Below are positions 7,458-17,852 of a stretch of DNA of 43,793 nt, in pieces (the stretch's first letter is position 1; each line of letters starts with the position of its first letter). This stretch comes from an uncultured Paenalcaligenes sp. (GTDB lineage: Bacteria; Pseudomonadota; Gammaproteobacteria; Burkholderiales; Burkholderiaceae_B). The notes beneath the pieces are model-generated. The model was not told the DNA's origin. It did not search any database and saw only the letters and a list, made by a program, of their open reading frames with translations. The DNA is taken from NCBI GenBank assembly GCA_947626245.1, contig CANQRK010000003.1, positions 1 through 43,793 on the forward strand. Direction: 5' to 3'. Made by a program: the position numbers and the translations under genes.

Positions 7458-10400
7458 ATGAATAACATGAGTCGGCGCCAGTTTTTTAAGGTAACAGGGG
7501 GCACTTTAGCGGGATCCAGCATGGCTTTGTTAGGCATTGCGCCTACACCAGCTGTCGCAGCGGCAAGACAATACAAGCTTGAGCGCATGACCGAAACCCG
7601 TAGCACCTGTCCTTATTGTTCTGTAGCCTGTGGAATCTTACTTTATAGCCTAGGCGATGGCGCAAAAAATGCCATACCTAGTGTCCTACATATCGAAGGC
7701 GATCACGATCACCCCGTCAACCGAGGCACTTTGTGTCCTAAAGGCGCCGGTCTAGTCGACTTCATCCGCAGCCCTAATCGTCTGATGTACCCCGAGTACC
7801 GTGCCCCAGGTTCGGACTCATGGGAGCGTATCTCTTGGGATGACGCTTTTACCCGCATTGCAAAACTCATGAAAGAGGACCGCGATGCTAACTTTGTACA
7901 AACCACGGATGACGGCAAAGTCGTAAACCGTTGGATCACAACCGGTATGCTTGCTGCTTCAGCAAGTAGTAACGAAGTGGGTTATATCACCCACAAGGTT
8001 GTTCGTTCCATGGGTATGCTCGTATTCGATAATCAAGCACGTGTTTGACACGGTCCGACGGTGGCAGGTCTTGCCCCGACGTTTGGCCGAGGCGCGATGA
8101 CGAACCATTGGGTCGACATCAAAAACGCTGACATAGTTTTGATTATGGGTGGTAACGCCGCTGAAGCTCACCCCTGTGGCTTTAAGTGGGTAACCGAGGC
8201 GAAAGCCCATCGTGGTGCCAAACTCATCGTAGTTGACCCACGTTTTAACCGCTCTGCAGCGGTAGCCGACTTGTACGCACCGATCCGTACCGGAACCGAT
8301 ATTGTGTTCTTAGGTGGGGTCATCAAGTACTTGCTCGACAACAACAAGATCCAGCACGAGTATGTCAAAAATTACACTGACATGAGCTTTATCGTGCGCG
8401 AAGACTTTGACTTCGAAGAAGGCCTGTTTTCTGGGTATAACCCAGATACGCGTAGTTACGACCGTATGACTTGGGATTACGAGCTTGACGTCAATGGTGA
8501 CGTGATCTCCGATCCGTCTTTGTCGCACCCTCGTTGCGTCTATAACATGCTGCGTGAACACTATGCTCGCTATACACCTGAAATGGTGAATCGCGTGTGT
8601 GGTACCCCTATCAATAAATTTGAACAAGTCTGTGAACTGCTTTCTAGCACTCACACGCCTGACCGTGCCGGTACGATTCTGTACGCACTAGGCTGGACTC
8701 AGCACTCTATTGGTTCCCAGATTATTCGTACGGGCGCCATGTTGCAGTTGCTATTGGGTAACATCGGTATTGCTGGTGGTGGTATGAACGCTTTGCGCGG
8801 TCACTCCAACATTCAAGGTCTAACCGATATTGGTTTAATGACTAACCTATTACCCGGTTACTTGACGCTGCCCAATGAAAACGAGCAAGACTTCGATGGG
8901 TATATTGCAGCACGTGCACCCAAAGCCATGCGTCCTAATCAGCTTAACTACTGGAGCAACTACAAAAAGTTCCACGTTAGCTTGACCAAAGCATGGTGGG
9001 GCGATCACGCGCATGAGTACAACAACTTTGCTTATGATTACTTTCCTAAGCTAGACAAGATGTACGATATGTTGCAAGCCTACGAAATGATGAACAAAGG
9101 TGAAATGACCGGTTACATCTGTCAAGGCTTCAACCCACTGGCTGCAGCACCTAACAAGGCCAAATTGATCAAGGGCTTCTCCAAGCTGAAGTTCATGGTC
9201 ATTATGGATCCGTTAGCCACTGAAACGTCTGAGTTCTGGCGTAATGCTGGCGAAGCTAACGATGTAGATACCGCTTCCATTCAAACCGAAGTCTTCCGCT
9301 TACCTACCTCCTGTTTTGCCGAGGAAGAGGGCGCGTTGGTTAACTCTGGTCGTTGGTTGCAGTGGCACTGGAAAGCGGCCGAACCTCCGGGGGAATCCAA
9401 AACCGACATCGAAATTATGGCGACCTTGTATCACCATATTCGTGAGCTTTACAAAAAAGACGGTGGTGCGTACGCAGACCCCATCAACAATATTTATTGG
9501 CCTTATGTGCATCCTACGGATCCCACTGCCGAAGAACTCGCCAAAGAGCTCAACGGTCGTGCCTTAGTTGATTTGCGTGATGCCAATGGCAATATTACTC
9601 GTAAAGCCGGCGAGCAATTGTCGGGTTTTGGTGAGTTGCGTGATGATGGTTCTACGTTAGCTGCTTGTTGGATTTACGCTGGCTCTTGGACCGAAGAAGG
9701 CAATATGATGGCGCGCCGCGACAGCAGCGACCCAACTGGCATTGGTCAAACCCTGAAATGGGCTTGGGCATGGCCAGCCAACCGTCGTGTGTTGTACAAC
9801 CGTGCATCGTGTGACCTTCAAGGCAATCCCTTTGACCCAACTCGTGTATTAATTTACTGGGATGGCAAAAAGTGGACCGGTGCTGATGTACCTGACTTTA
9901 AAGTCGACGAGATTCCTACTGCTGGCATGGGGCCGTTCATCATGAACCCCGAAGGCACAGCACGATTCTTTGCGCGTAAAGGTCTGGTCGATGGTCCGTT
10001 CCCAACGCACTACGAGCCGTTTGAAACGCCTCTGGGCTACAACCCCTTGTTTAAAGACAACGCTCAGGTGGTTAGCAACCCAGCCGCTCGTGTATTTGCC
10101 GATGATTGGGCCGAGTTCGCGACGGTCGAAGAGTTCCCATATGTAGGTACTACCTATCGTATTACCGAGCACTTCCACTACTGGACGAAAAACGTTTTGC
10201 TTAACGCCATTATCCAACCACAGCAGTTTGTGGAAATTGGCGAAGAACTAGCAGACAGCCTAGGCATCAAAGACGGTGATTGGGTCAAAGTGTCTTCTCT
10301 CCGCGGTTACATCAAAGCCAAGGCGGTAGTCACCAAACGTATTGTTAGTCTGGACGTAGAAGGAAAACGCGTTCACCAAGTGGGTATTCCTATCCACTGG

Positions 10401-10520
10401 GGTTTTATCGGCTTGACAAAACCTGGTTTCCTTGCGAATACGCTCACTCCGTTTGTGGGTGATGCCAATACGCAAACACCAGAGTTCAAGTCCTTCCTCG
10501 TGAACGTGGAAAAGGCATAA
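7458..10520 (+). CDS. fdoG: formate dehydrogenase-N/O alpha subunit, selenoprotein; in-frame TGA (8046-8048) read as Sec
   Basis: ORFs 7458..8048 and 8061..10520 are in the same frame, joined through ...[27 protein letters not shown]...; Tat signal [16 protein letters not shown] 4Fe-4S motif; sel genes downstream. Confidence 0.96.
8046..8088 (+). promoter_or_regulatory. bacterial SECIS element
   Basis: UGA then hairpin: upper stem GGCA-GGTCT-TGCC (8063-8075) with E. coli-like GGUCU loop; lower stem GGTC/GGCC and GACG/CGTT (8052-8060 with 8080-8088). Confidence 0.85.
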
Positions 10521-10530
10521 GGAGATCGTA

Positions 10531-11439
10531 ATGGCATTAGAATCAATGGACATTCAGCGTCGCTCTGCGACCACGACTCCTTCACCTAGCGTACGTCATC
10601 CTAATCCTGGCACGGACGGTGTAGCCAAGCTGATCGATACCACTAAATGTATCGGCTGTAAGGCGTGTCAAGTTGCCTGTATGGAATGGAACGACTTACG
10701 TGGTGATGTCGGTATTAACGTGGGTGTGTATGACAACCCGGCCGATCTAGACGAAAACACGTGGACCCTAATGCGTTTTACGGAATACGTAGACGAAGAA
10801 GGTGATCTAGAGTGGCTCATTCGTAAAGACGGCTGTATGCACTGTGAAGACCCGGGCTGTTTGAAAGCCTGTCCTTCACCGGGCGCCATTGTGCAGCACA
10901 ACAATGGTATTGTCGACTTTAACCAAGAGAACTGTATTGGTTGTGGATACTGTGTTACCGGATGTCCTTTTGACATTCCACGCATTTCCAAAACCGATCA
11001 AAAGGCCTACAAATGTACGCTTTGTTCTGACCGCGTTGCCGTGGGTCAAGAACCAGCTTGTGTGAAAACATGTCCGACTGGCGCCATCGTTTTTGGTACC
11101 AAAGAAGACATGAAGCAACACGCTGCCGAACGTGTCGTGGACCTGAACTCGCGTGGGTATGAGCACGCTGGTTTGTATGATCCTAAAGGAGTGGGCGGTA
11201 CACACGTTATGTATGTACTGCATCACGCTGACAAGCCGGAAATTTATTCCAACTTGCCTAAAGATCCGCAAATCAGCCCCATGGTTTCTTTATGGAAAGG
11301 CTTGGCTAAACCATTCGGTATAGCTGCGATGGCTCTAACGGCAGCAGTGGGCTTTATCCACTACATGCGCAATGGTCCATCCGAGGTCTCCGAAGAGGAC
11401 GAGCGTGCAGCCAAGGAGGATAAAGACAATGTCCGATAA
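10531..11439 (+). CDS. fdoH: formate dehydrogenase beta (iron-sulfur) subunit
   Basis: Four 4Fe-4S cysteine clusters ([44 protein letters not shown]...CVKTCP) and C-terminal TM. Confidence 0.95.
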   Translation: MALESMDIQRRSATTTPSPSVRHPNPGTDGVAKLIDTTKCIGCKACQVACMEWNDLRGDVGINVGVYDNPADLDENTWTLMRFTEYVDEEGDLEWLIRKDGCMHCEDPGCLKACPSPGAIVQHNNGIVDFNQENCIGCGYCVTGCPFDIPRISKTDQKAYKCTLCSDRVAVGQEPACVKTCPTGAIVFGTKEDMKQHAAERVVDLNSRGYEHAGLYDPKGVGGTHVMYVLHHADKPEIYSNLPKDPQISPMVSLWKGLAKPFGIAAMALTAAVGFIHYMRNGPSEVSEEDERAAKEDKDNVR

Positions 11440-12067
11440 CAAGCAAACTATCGTTAGGTATAGCTCCGGTGAACGTATTAATCACTGGGTTACAGCGCTT
11501 ACTTTTATCTTGCTGACAGCCTCTGGCTTGGCGCTTTTTCATCCTGCTTTCTTTTGGTTATCACACCTATTAGGAAGTCCAACCTGGACGCGTATCTTGC
11601 ACCCCTTTATTGGGGTGGTCATGTTCGTTAGCTTCTTTATCTTGGCGATTCGCTTGTGGCGTTACAACCACTTCACCAAGAAAGATGCTGAATGGTTGGC
11701 GGCAATGCCCAAGGTACTTAAAAATGAAGAAGACGGAGTTCCTCTTGCTGGTCGTTATAACGGCGGTCAGAAAATCCTGTTCTTCGTTTTAGTTATCTTG
11801 ATGTTGGGCTTGTTAGGGTCAGGTGTCGTTATTTGGCGTGAGTACTTTTCACACCTTTTTGGTATCGACATGATCCGATTGGCCTCGGTGATTCATGCAC
11901 TCTTTGCTCTATTGTTGATTTGTGCCATTATTGTGCACATCTACGCAGCAATTTGGGTTAAAGGTTCTGTGCGTGCAATGACACGTGGTACTGTTAGCCA
12001 TGGTTGGGCTTGGAAACATCACCGTGAATGGTTCCGAGAGGAAGTTCGCAAACAAAAAGCGAAATAA
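11429..12067 (+). CDS. fdoI: formate dehydrogenase gamma (cytochrome b556) subunit
   Basis: ATG 11429 overlaps the fdoH end; multi-TM protein with [29 protein letters not shown]. Confidence 0.93.
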   Translation: MSDNKQTIVRYSSGERINHWVTALTFILLTASGLALFHPAFFWLSHLLGSPTWTRILHPFIGVVMFVSFFILAIRLWRYNHFTKKDAEWLAAMPKVLKNEEDGVPLAGRYNGGQKILFFVLVILMLGLLGSGVVIWREYFSHLFGIDMIRLASVIHALFALLLICAIIVHIYAAIWVKGSVRAMTRGTVSHGWAWKHHREWFREEVRKQKAK

Positions 12068-12095
12068 TTTCCACTCAGCTACATAGCTAAAAAGC

Positions 12096-12134
12096 GGCTG
12101 CTACCGTTACTTAACGCTAGCAGCCCTATTTTTC
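12096..12134 (+). terminator. hairpin plus T-rich tract between fdoI and fdhE (possible attenuating terminator)
   Basis: GGCTGCTA (12096-12103) / TAGCAGCC (12118-12125), followed by CTATTTTTC. Confidence 0.6.
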
Positions 12135-12142
12135 TAGGAGTC

Positions 12143-13090
12143 ATGATGCAACGCATCTTATCCCGTGGTGAGATTGAAAACTTAGATCGCACCAGTATGC
12201 CTCGCTTAACGCAACCGACAGAGCGTTCCGTTTTTCAAGAGCGAGCAAATCGTTTACGCCAATTAGCCGCCGACAGTGCTATTGGTGATTACTTACGCAT
12301 TATGGCGTATGTGGCCGATGCTCAGCAGGCGGCCTTGTTGAAATACACCGACATCCCTGGAGCCACCAAGGAGCAAATTGAGCGTGCTCAAGCACACGGT
12401 ATGCCGCCTTTACAGGCAGCCGGTTGGCAGCGTGATCCAGTCTGGTTAGCTATTCTTAGCGATGTGGTGCAGCAGGTACGAAACCAAGACGACTTGCCCG
12501 ACGCCGTGCACGTTATTTGCAAAGACCTACTGACTGCGATTGTAACTGGGTCTCCCGAACTAGAGCGTTTGGCAGATGCCTTATTAGCGCGTTTTAACGA
12601 GGATGTGGACCCAGCGCGTGCGCCTTTTGTTATGGCGGCTTTGCAGGTGTACTGGACTCGTTTAGCTATCGACTTTAACGAAGGTGATTTGCCCATTATT
12701 ACGCCGTTTGGTGTCTGCCCGTGTTGTGGCAGCTTACCCGTATCCAGCATAGTACGTATTGGTGGATCGCGTGAGGGAATTCGTTATACCACTTGTTCGT
12801 TGTGCTCTACCGAGTGGCATATTGTGCGTGTCACTTGTACGCATTGTGAAGACACGGAAAAAGTGGCGTATCACACTATCGAGGATGGCGAAGAGGCCGC
12901 GATCAAGGCCGAGTCCTGTGGCAAATGCAACACCTACCGCAAGATCTTTTACCAAAACAAAGATCAAATGGTCGAAGCCGTTGCCGATGATTTAGCCAGT
13001 ATTGAGCTAGACGTCTTAATGGGCGAAGAAGGCTTTTTCCGTGTCAATGGTAACCCATACCTTTGGCAGAAAAACGAGTCTGAAGAGTAA
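12143..13090 (+). CDS. fdhE: formate dehydrogenase accessory protein FdhE
   Basis: CPCCGSLPVSSIVRIGG...RYTTCSLCSTEWH, CTHC, CGKC CxxC motifs. Confidence 0.93.
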   Translation: MMQRILSRGEIENLDRTSMPRLTQPTERSVFQERANRLRQLAADSAIGDYLRIMAYVADAQQAALLKYTDIPGATKEQIERAQAHGMPPLQAAGWQRDPVWLAILSDVVQQVRNQDDLPDAVHVICKDLLTAIVTGSPELERLADALLARFNEDVDPARAPFVMAALQVYWTRLAIDFNEGDLPIITPFGVCPCCGSLPVSSIVRIGGSREGIRYTTCSLCSTEWHIVRVTCTHCEDTEKVAYHTIEDGEEAAIKAESCGKCNTYRKIFYQNKDQMVEAVADDLASIELDVLMGEEGFFRVNGNPYLWQKNESEE

Positions 13091-13092
13091 CT

Positions 13093-14526
13093 ATGAATCG
13101 GTCTGAATCGTCACTAGGTCAGCTAGCTCAAGCGGCTGATATTCCGTCTGTAGATCGTTTGTTGCAGCTGCCTGCTATAGCGTTATTCGTGCAGCAGCAT
13201 GGCCATCGTTTGGTTGCGCAGCAAGTGCGTCAAATGCAAGCTCAGCTACGTCAGCGTGCATTGGCGCAACAGTTGGCATCAGACGAGCTACTACCCCAAG
13301 CACTAGAGCAGCGTTTTCAAACGCAGCTACAGGCCGAGTTGCAGCCCAAACTACGGCCTATGATTAATCTAACGGGTACGGTATTGCACACCAATTTAGG
13401 TCGTGCTTTATTGCCCGAGGTCGCGGTTCAGGCGGTAGTCACTGCTTTAACCTCACCGGCTAATCTAGAGTTTGATATTGGGACGGGCAAGCGGGGTGAT
13501 CGTGATGATTTGGTCGAGGATTTATTGTGTGAGCTAACCGGCGCCGAGGCCGCAACGATTGTTAACAATAATGCTGCTGCCGTGTTGCTCATGCTTAGTA
13601 CGTTGGCTCCAGACCGTGAGGTGGTGGTGTCTAGAGGTGAGCTAGTCGAAATTGGTGGGGCCTTTAGAATTCCCGATATTATGAAACGGGCCGGTGCTCA
13701 TTTGGTCGAGGTGGGTACGACCAATCGTACTCATGCGTTTGACTACGAGGACGCCATCACCGATCAAACCGCTATGCTCATGAAAGTGCATTGCAGTAAT
13801 TATGCGGTGATGGGTTTTACCAAAGAGGTTCCCCTAGCAGAATTGGTGCAAATAGGGCGTCAAAAAGGGGTGCCAACTACAGTGGATTTAGGTAGTGGTA
13901 CCTTGGTGGATTTAGCGCAATGGGGTTTGCCTTCCGAGCCCACTGTTAGACAAACTATCGAAGCAGGAGCCGATGTGGTGACGTTTAGCGGCGACAAGCT
14001 GCTAGGCGGGCCGCAGGCGGGCATTATTGTAGGCACTAAAGACCACATTCGAGCCCTCAAAAAAAACCCACTCAAACGGGCATTGCGGGTAGGAAAACTA
14101 ACTCTAGCGGCCTTAGAGCCTGTATTGGCTTTGTACCGTAGCCCCGAGTTTTTGGCTGAAAAACTCACGACATTGGCTTTGTTTACGCGCCCTCAGTCTG
14201 AAATGAAACAGCAGGCGGTGCGCTTACAACCTGTCTTGCAGCAGGCGTTAGGGGCTGATTACCAAGTCGCTATCGAGCCTATGTTTAGTCAAATTGGCAG
14301 TGGGGCTATGCCCGTAGATGTATTACCTAGCTACGGTTTGGTGGTGCATTTTGTGGGATCAGGTCGTGCGGGCAGTGCGATGATGAAAGTGGAAAGTTGG
14401 TTGCGAGGGCAACAGCGTCCCGTTATTGGACGTATTCATCGTGATACGCTGTATTTGGATTTGCGTTGTTTGGCAGAGGCAGACGTGTCGTTATTACAAA
14501 CTCAGTGGGGGCAAGCGCTACTATGA
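13093..14526 (+). CDS. selA: L-seryl-tRNA(Sec) selenium transferase
   Basis: INLTGTVLHTNLGRALLP, NNNAAAVLLML, FSGDKLLGGPQAGIIVG PLP-site motifs. Confidence 0.96.
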   Translation: MNRSESSLGQLAQAADIPSVDRLLQLPAIALFVQQHGHRLVAQQVRQMQAQLRQRALAQQLASDELLPQALEQRFQTQLQAELQPKLRPMINLTGTVLHTNLGRALLPEVAVQAVVTALTSPANLEFDIGTGKRGDRDDLVEDLLCELTGAEAATIVNNNAAAVLLMLSTLAPDREVVVSRGELVEIGGAFRIPDIMKRAGAHLVEVGTTNRTHAFDYEDAITDQTAMLMKVHCSNYAVMGFTKEVPLAELVQIGRQKGVPTTVDLGSGTLVDLAQWGLPSEPTVRQTIEAGADVVTFSGDKLLGGPQAGIIVGTKDHIRALKKNPLKRALRVGKLTLAALEPVLALYRSPEFLAEKLTTLALFTRPQSEMKQQAVRLQPVLQQALGADYQVAIEPMFSQIGSGAMPVDVLPSYGLVVHFVGSGRAGSAMMKVESWLRGQQRPVIGRIHRDTLYLDLRCLAEADVSLLQTQWGQALL

Positions 14527-16445
14527 TTGTAGGGACAGCAGGTCATATTGACCATGGCAAAACAGCGTTAGTTCGAGCTTTGACTGGGGTGAACACCGAC
14601 CGTCTCGAAGATGAAAAGAAGCGTGGTATTACTATTGCGTTGGGCTATGCGTATAGTCCATTAGCTAATGGGGATATGTTAGGTTTTGTCGATGTGCCAG
14701 GCCATGAAAATCTGGTGCATACCATGGTGGCCGGTGCAACGGGTATTGATTATGCTTTGTTAGTGGTGGCTGCTGATGACGGCATTATGCCGCAAACCCA
14801 CGAGCACGTTGCTATTTTGTCGTTGTTAGGCTTAACGCGCGGTTGTGTGGTTATTAATAAAGTAGATCGGGTCGAGCCCGAAGTAGTGCAGCAATTGCAG
14901 CACGATTTACAAAACGTGTTGCAGTCGACTTTTTTGGCAACTGCCCCTTTTTTTGCAACCTCTAGCCTAACAGGGCAGGGGATTGATCAGTTAAAAAATC
15001 ACCTAGAGTCCGAGGCGCAGCAGGTGCAGCAACGTCAACAGACCGGTTTTTTTCGCTTAGCTATTGATCGTGTTTTTACCCTAGAGGGCCAAGGGACCGT
15101 GGTCACTGGGACGACGTATGCAGGTATGACGCAGCTGGGCGATGAGCAGGCCACTTTACGTTTAATGCCTCAAAACCAAGGGGTACGCATTCGTAGTATT
15201 CATGCTCAAAATACACCTAGTCAACAAGCCAAGGCAGGCCAGCGTTGTGCGCTCAATATTGCTGGTGTAGCCAAAGATGAGATTCAGCGGGGCAATTGGG
15301 TAGCAGACAGTCGCTGTTTTGTGCCTGCGACACATATCGATGTGCGTTTACAGCTTTTGGCATCAGCGGATACCAGTTTAAAAACATGGACTCCTGTGCA
15401 TGTGCATGTGGGGGCGGCGCATTATGTGGCACACATTGTGCCGCTTAGCCAAGATGTAATCCAACCGGATCAAACTGCATTGGCGCAACTGGTGTTCGAT
15501 GAGCCCATTTGCTCTATGCCGGGGGATCGTTTTATTGTGCGCAATGCTCAAGCTAAACACACTATTGGTGGTGGGGTGGTGTTGGATCCCAATGCCCCCG
15601 ATCGTAAGCGCCGTTCTTTGGCACGTTTGGCATGGCTGGATGGGGTAGAGGCGTATCTCGATGGGCGTGGCTTAGACTTACTTTTAAGGCAGGCGCCTTA
15701 TGGGTTAGAACAGCCTTTTTTGCAGCGATTAATTGGTGCAGATATCGCACAACTACAAGCACCAACAGGAACGATATGGGTGCAGTCTCCCCGTTCCATC
15801 GCCTTGCGGGTGTTGATTCATAATAATGCGTGGGAACATGTCTTAGCGCGTATTGAAACCGTGTTGGCTGAGGCGCATGAGCGCTATCCTGACGAGCCTG
15901 GCGTAGAGGCGGCACGTCTACGACGCATGGTAGCGCCGCGAGCCCCCGATGCATTGTGGTTTGGCGCGTTGCACGAATTGATTCAACGCCGGCGTTTGGC
16001 CATAAATGGCCCTTGGTATAGGCTCAGCGCACATACGGTGCAACTGACCCCTGACGAAGAAGCTTTAGCTTTGAAGCTTATTGGCTTATCGCACGAGGGC
16101 AGGTATAATCCGCCCTGGGTTCGAGACATGGCCCAGACTTTAGAGGTGCCCGAGGATCAGTTGCGGACGTTGGGTAGAAAATTAGTGCGACAAGGTGTTT
16201 TGTTTCAGGTGGTGCGCGATTTATATTATCATCGCGATCATGTGTTGGAGTTGGCGCAGTGTTTAGACGAATTAGCACAGCCTAATGGAGTCAAAGCAGC
16301 CGAGTTCCGAGATAACCTTAACTTGGGACGCAAGCGCACTATTCAAATCTTAGAGTTTTTTGAACGGATTGGTTATACTCGTCGCTTACGCGATAAACAT
16401 TTAATCCGTCCTGATAATACTGTGTTTACTCAGCTGCAATCATAG
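14523..16445 (+). CDS. selB: selenocysteine-specific translation elongation factor SelB
   Basis: ATG overlaps the selA stop (ATGA); [20 protein letters not shown]1 motif, DVPGHE, C-terminal winged-helix region. Confidence 0.96.
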   Translation: MIVGTAGHIDHGKTALVRALTGVNTDRLEDEKKRGITIALGYAYSPLANGDMLGFVDVPGHENLVHTMVAGATGIDYALLVVAADDGIMPQTHEHVAILSLLGLTRGCVVINKVDRVEPEVVQQLQHDLQNVLQSTFLATAPFFATSSLTGQGIDQLKNHLESEAQQVQQRQQTGFFRLAIDRVFTLEGQGTVVTGTTYAGMTQLGDEQATLRLMPQNQGVRIRSIHAQNTPSQQAKAGQRCALNIAGVAKDEIQRGNWVADSRCFVPATHIDVRLQLLASADTSLKTWTPVHVHVGAAHYVAHIVPLSQDVIQPDQTALAQLVFDEPICSMPGDRFIVRNAQAKHTIGGGVVLDPNAPDRKRRSLARLAWLDGVEAYLDGRGLDLLLRQAPYGLEQPFLQRLIGADIAQLQAPTGTIWVQSPRSIALRVLIHNNAWEHVLARIETVLAEAHERYPDEPGVEAARLRRMVAPRAPDALWFGALHELIQRRRLAINGPWYRLSAHTVQLTPDEEALALKLIGLSHEGRYNPPWVRDMAQTLEVPEDQLRTLGRKLVRQGVLFQVVRDLYYHRDHVLELAQCLDELAQPNGVKAAEFRDNLNLGRKRTIQILEFFERIGYTRRLRDKHLIRPDNTVFTQLQS

Positions 16446-16459
16446 CAGCTAGTATTTTC

Positions 16460-16555
16460 GGAAAGCATTCGTATCTGGTGATGCGGCTGGGCTTCAAACC
16501 CAGTTGGGGGTGTTAGACATTCCTAGGTAGGTTCGACTCCTGCTGCTTTCCGCCA
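16460..16555 (+). tRNA. selC: tRNA-Sec (anticodon TCA, 16494-16496), CCA encoded
   Basis: 8-bp acceptor GGAAAGCA/TGCTTTCC, GGGCTTCAAACCC anticodon arm, long variable arm, GTAGG-TTCGACT-CCTGC T-arm, GCCA end. Confidence 0.95.
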
Positions 16556-16614
16556 TCTCTTTTGATGTCAAGTGCAACGTGATTTGCCTTGTGATTCGAG
16601 TCTCGGAGTCCATC

Positions 16615-17673
16615 ATGTCCAGTCCCTCTTTAGATCAAGCGCCACGCTTGACGTCCCTCGCTCATGGTGGGGGGTGTGGTTGTAAAATAGCCCCCGGTGT
16701 GTTGTCTGATCTGCTTGCTAGCATGCCTGCCATGTCCGCCTACCCCAATTTGTTAGTGGGTACGGATACGGCCGATGATGCGGCCGTTTACAAGCTCAAT
16801 GACGAGCAAGCTCTTATTGCCACCACCGATTTTTTCATGCCCATTGTGGATGATCCCTATCAGTTTGGGCGCATTGCTGCGACCAACGCTTTGTCGGATG
16901 TGTACGCGATGGGAGGTACACCAATTATGGCTTTGGCCATCGTGGGTATGCCCATTAATACGATGGCCAAAGAGGACATCGCACAAATCCTTAAAGGCGG
17001 GGCCGATGTCTGCCAAGCCGCGGGTATTCCTATTGCGGGTGGGCATACCATTGACTCGGTCGAACCTATTTACGGTTTGGCCGCAATGGGTTTGGTACAC
17101 CCCAGTGCGGTACGTAAAAATGCCGAAGCCAAAGCGGGTGATGTGCTGATTCTCAGCAAGGGTTTGGGCGTAGGCATTATGTCAGCTGCGTTTAAGAAAA
17201 ATGCCCTTAGCGACGCAGGCTACGAGCTGATGTTGCACAGCACCACGCAGTTAAATACCCCGGGTAGCCAGCTCGCCAATTGGCCCGGCGTACATGCTAT
17301 GACCGATGTCACGGGTTTTGGTTTATTGGGTCATGCGTGGGAAATAGCGCGTGGCTCTCAATTGCATTTGCAGCTGGATTGGGATGCCTTGCCTTGGTTA
17401 GACGGCGTGCAGCAGTTGGCTGAGGCGGGTTATATTACCGGCGCCTCGGGGCGTAACTGGCAAGCCTACGGTCAGAATATTGATTTGCCATCAAGCTTCT
17501 CAGAAGTGCAGCGTGCTTTACTATCAGACCCCCAGACCTCTGGTGGGTTGTTAATTTCTTGCGCCGCTGATCAGGCCGATCAGATTTTGGCCCTATTGCA
17601 TGAGCAGGGTTTTGGCTACGCCGCTCAAATTGGTCAGGTTAGCACCGGCCAGCCTGGAGTAACAGTACGCTAA
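16615..17673 (+). CDS. selD: selenide, water dikinase (Cys-type)
   Basis: GGGCGCKIAPGVL, TTDFFMPIVDDPYQFGRIAATNALSDVYAMGG; ATG 16615 preceded by GGAG. Confidence 0.95.
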   Translation: MSSPSLDQAPRLTSLAHGGGCGCKIAPGVLSDLLASMPAMSAYPNLLVGTDTADDAAVYKLNDEQALIATTDFFMPIVDDPYQFGRIAATNALSDVYAMGGTPIMALAIVGMPINTMAKEDIAQILKGGADVCQAAGIPIAGGHTIDSVEPIYGLAAMGLVHPSAVRKNAEAKAGDVLILSKGLGVGIMSAAFKKNALSDAGYELMLHSTTQLNTPGSQLANWPGVHAMTDVTGFGLLGHAWEIARGSQLHLQLDWDALPWLDGVQQLAEAGYITGASGRNWQAYGQNIDLPSSFSEVQRALLSDPQTSGGLLISCAADQADQILALLHEQGFGYAAQIGQVSTGQPGVTVR

Positions 17674-17704
17674 GGCTGTATTGCCAAGCTCTTAGGCTAT
17701 GTAG

Positions 17705-17741
17705 CCCCAAAGTGTTAACGCCACTTTGGGGTTTTGTTTTT
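17705..17741 (+). terminator. intrinsic terminator of the fdo-sel operon
   Basis: CCCCAAAGTG-TTAACGC-CACTTTGGGG then TTTTGTTTTT. Confidence 0.9.
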
Positions 17742-17784
17742 CGTAGTGCAAAAAGCAGTGAATTGTGTGTAGGTTTAAGTAAAA

Positions 17785-17803
17785 TGAGTTGGATGCCAAC
17801 TCA
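17785..17803. repeat. 8-bp-arm palindrome upstream of NlpD-like gene
   Basis: TGAGTTGG-ATG-CCAACTCA. Confidence 0.7.
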
Positions 17804-17852
17804 AAACTATGGTGGAATGAGGGCTCGTTTGATTATGCACAAGAGGATTGGA

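Noticed and set aside
7458-8048. fdoG as a frameshifted/truncated pseudogene
   Set aside because: Same frame on both sides of TGA, SECIS present, selABCD complete nearby.
9849-10217. 122-aa antisense ORF within fdoG, and similar antisense ORFs across fdoGHI and fdhE
   Set aside because: Shadow ORFs opposite strongly conserved coding sequence; composition is not protein-like and no SD/operon context.
15562-15954. 130-aa minus ORF inside selB
   Set aside because: Fully antisense to selB, with no recognisable motif.
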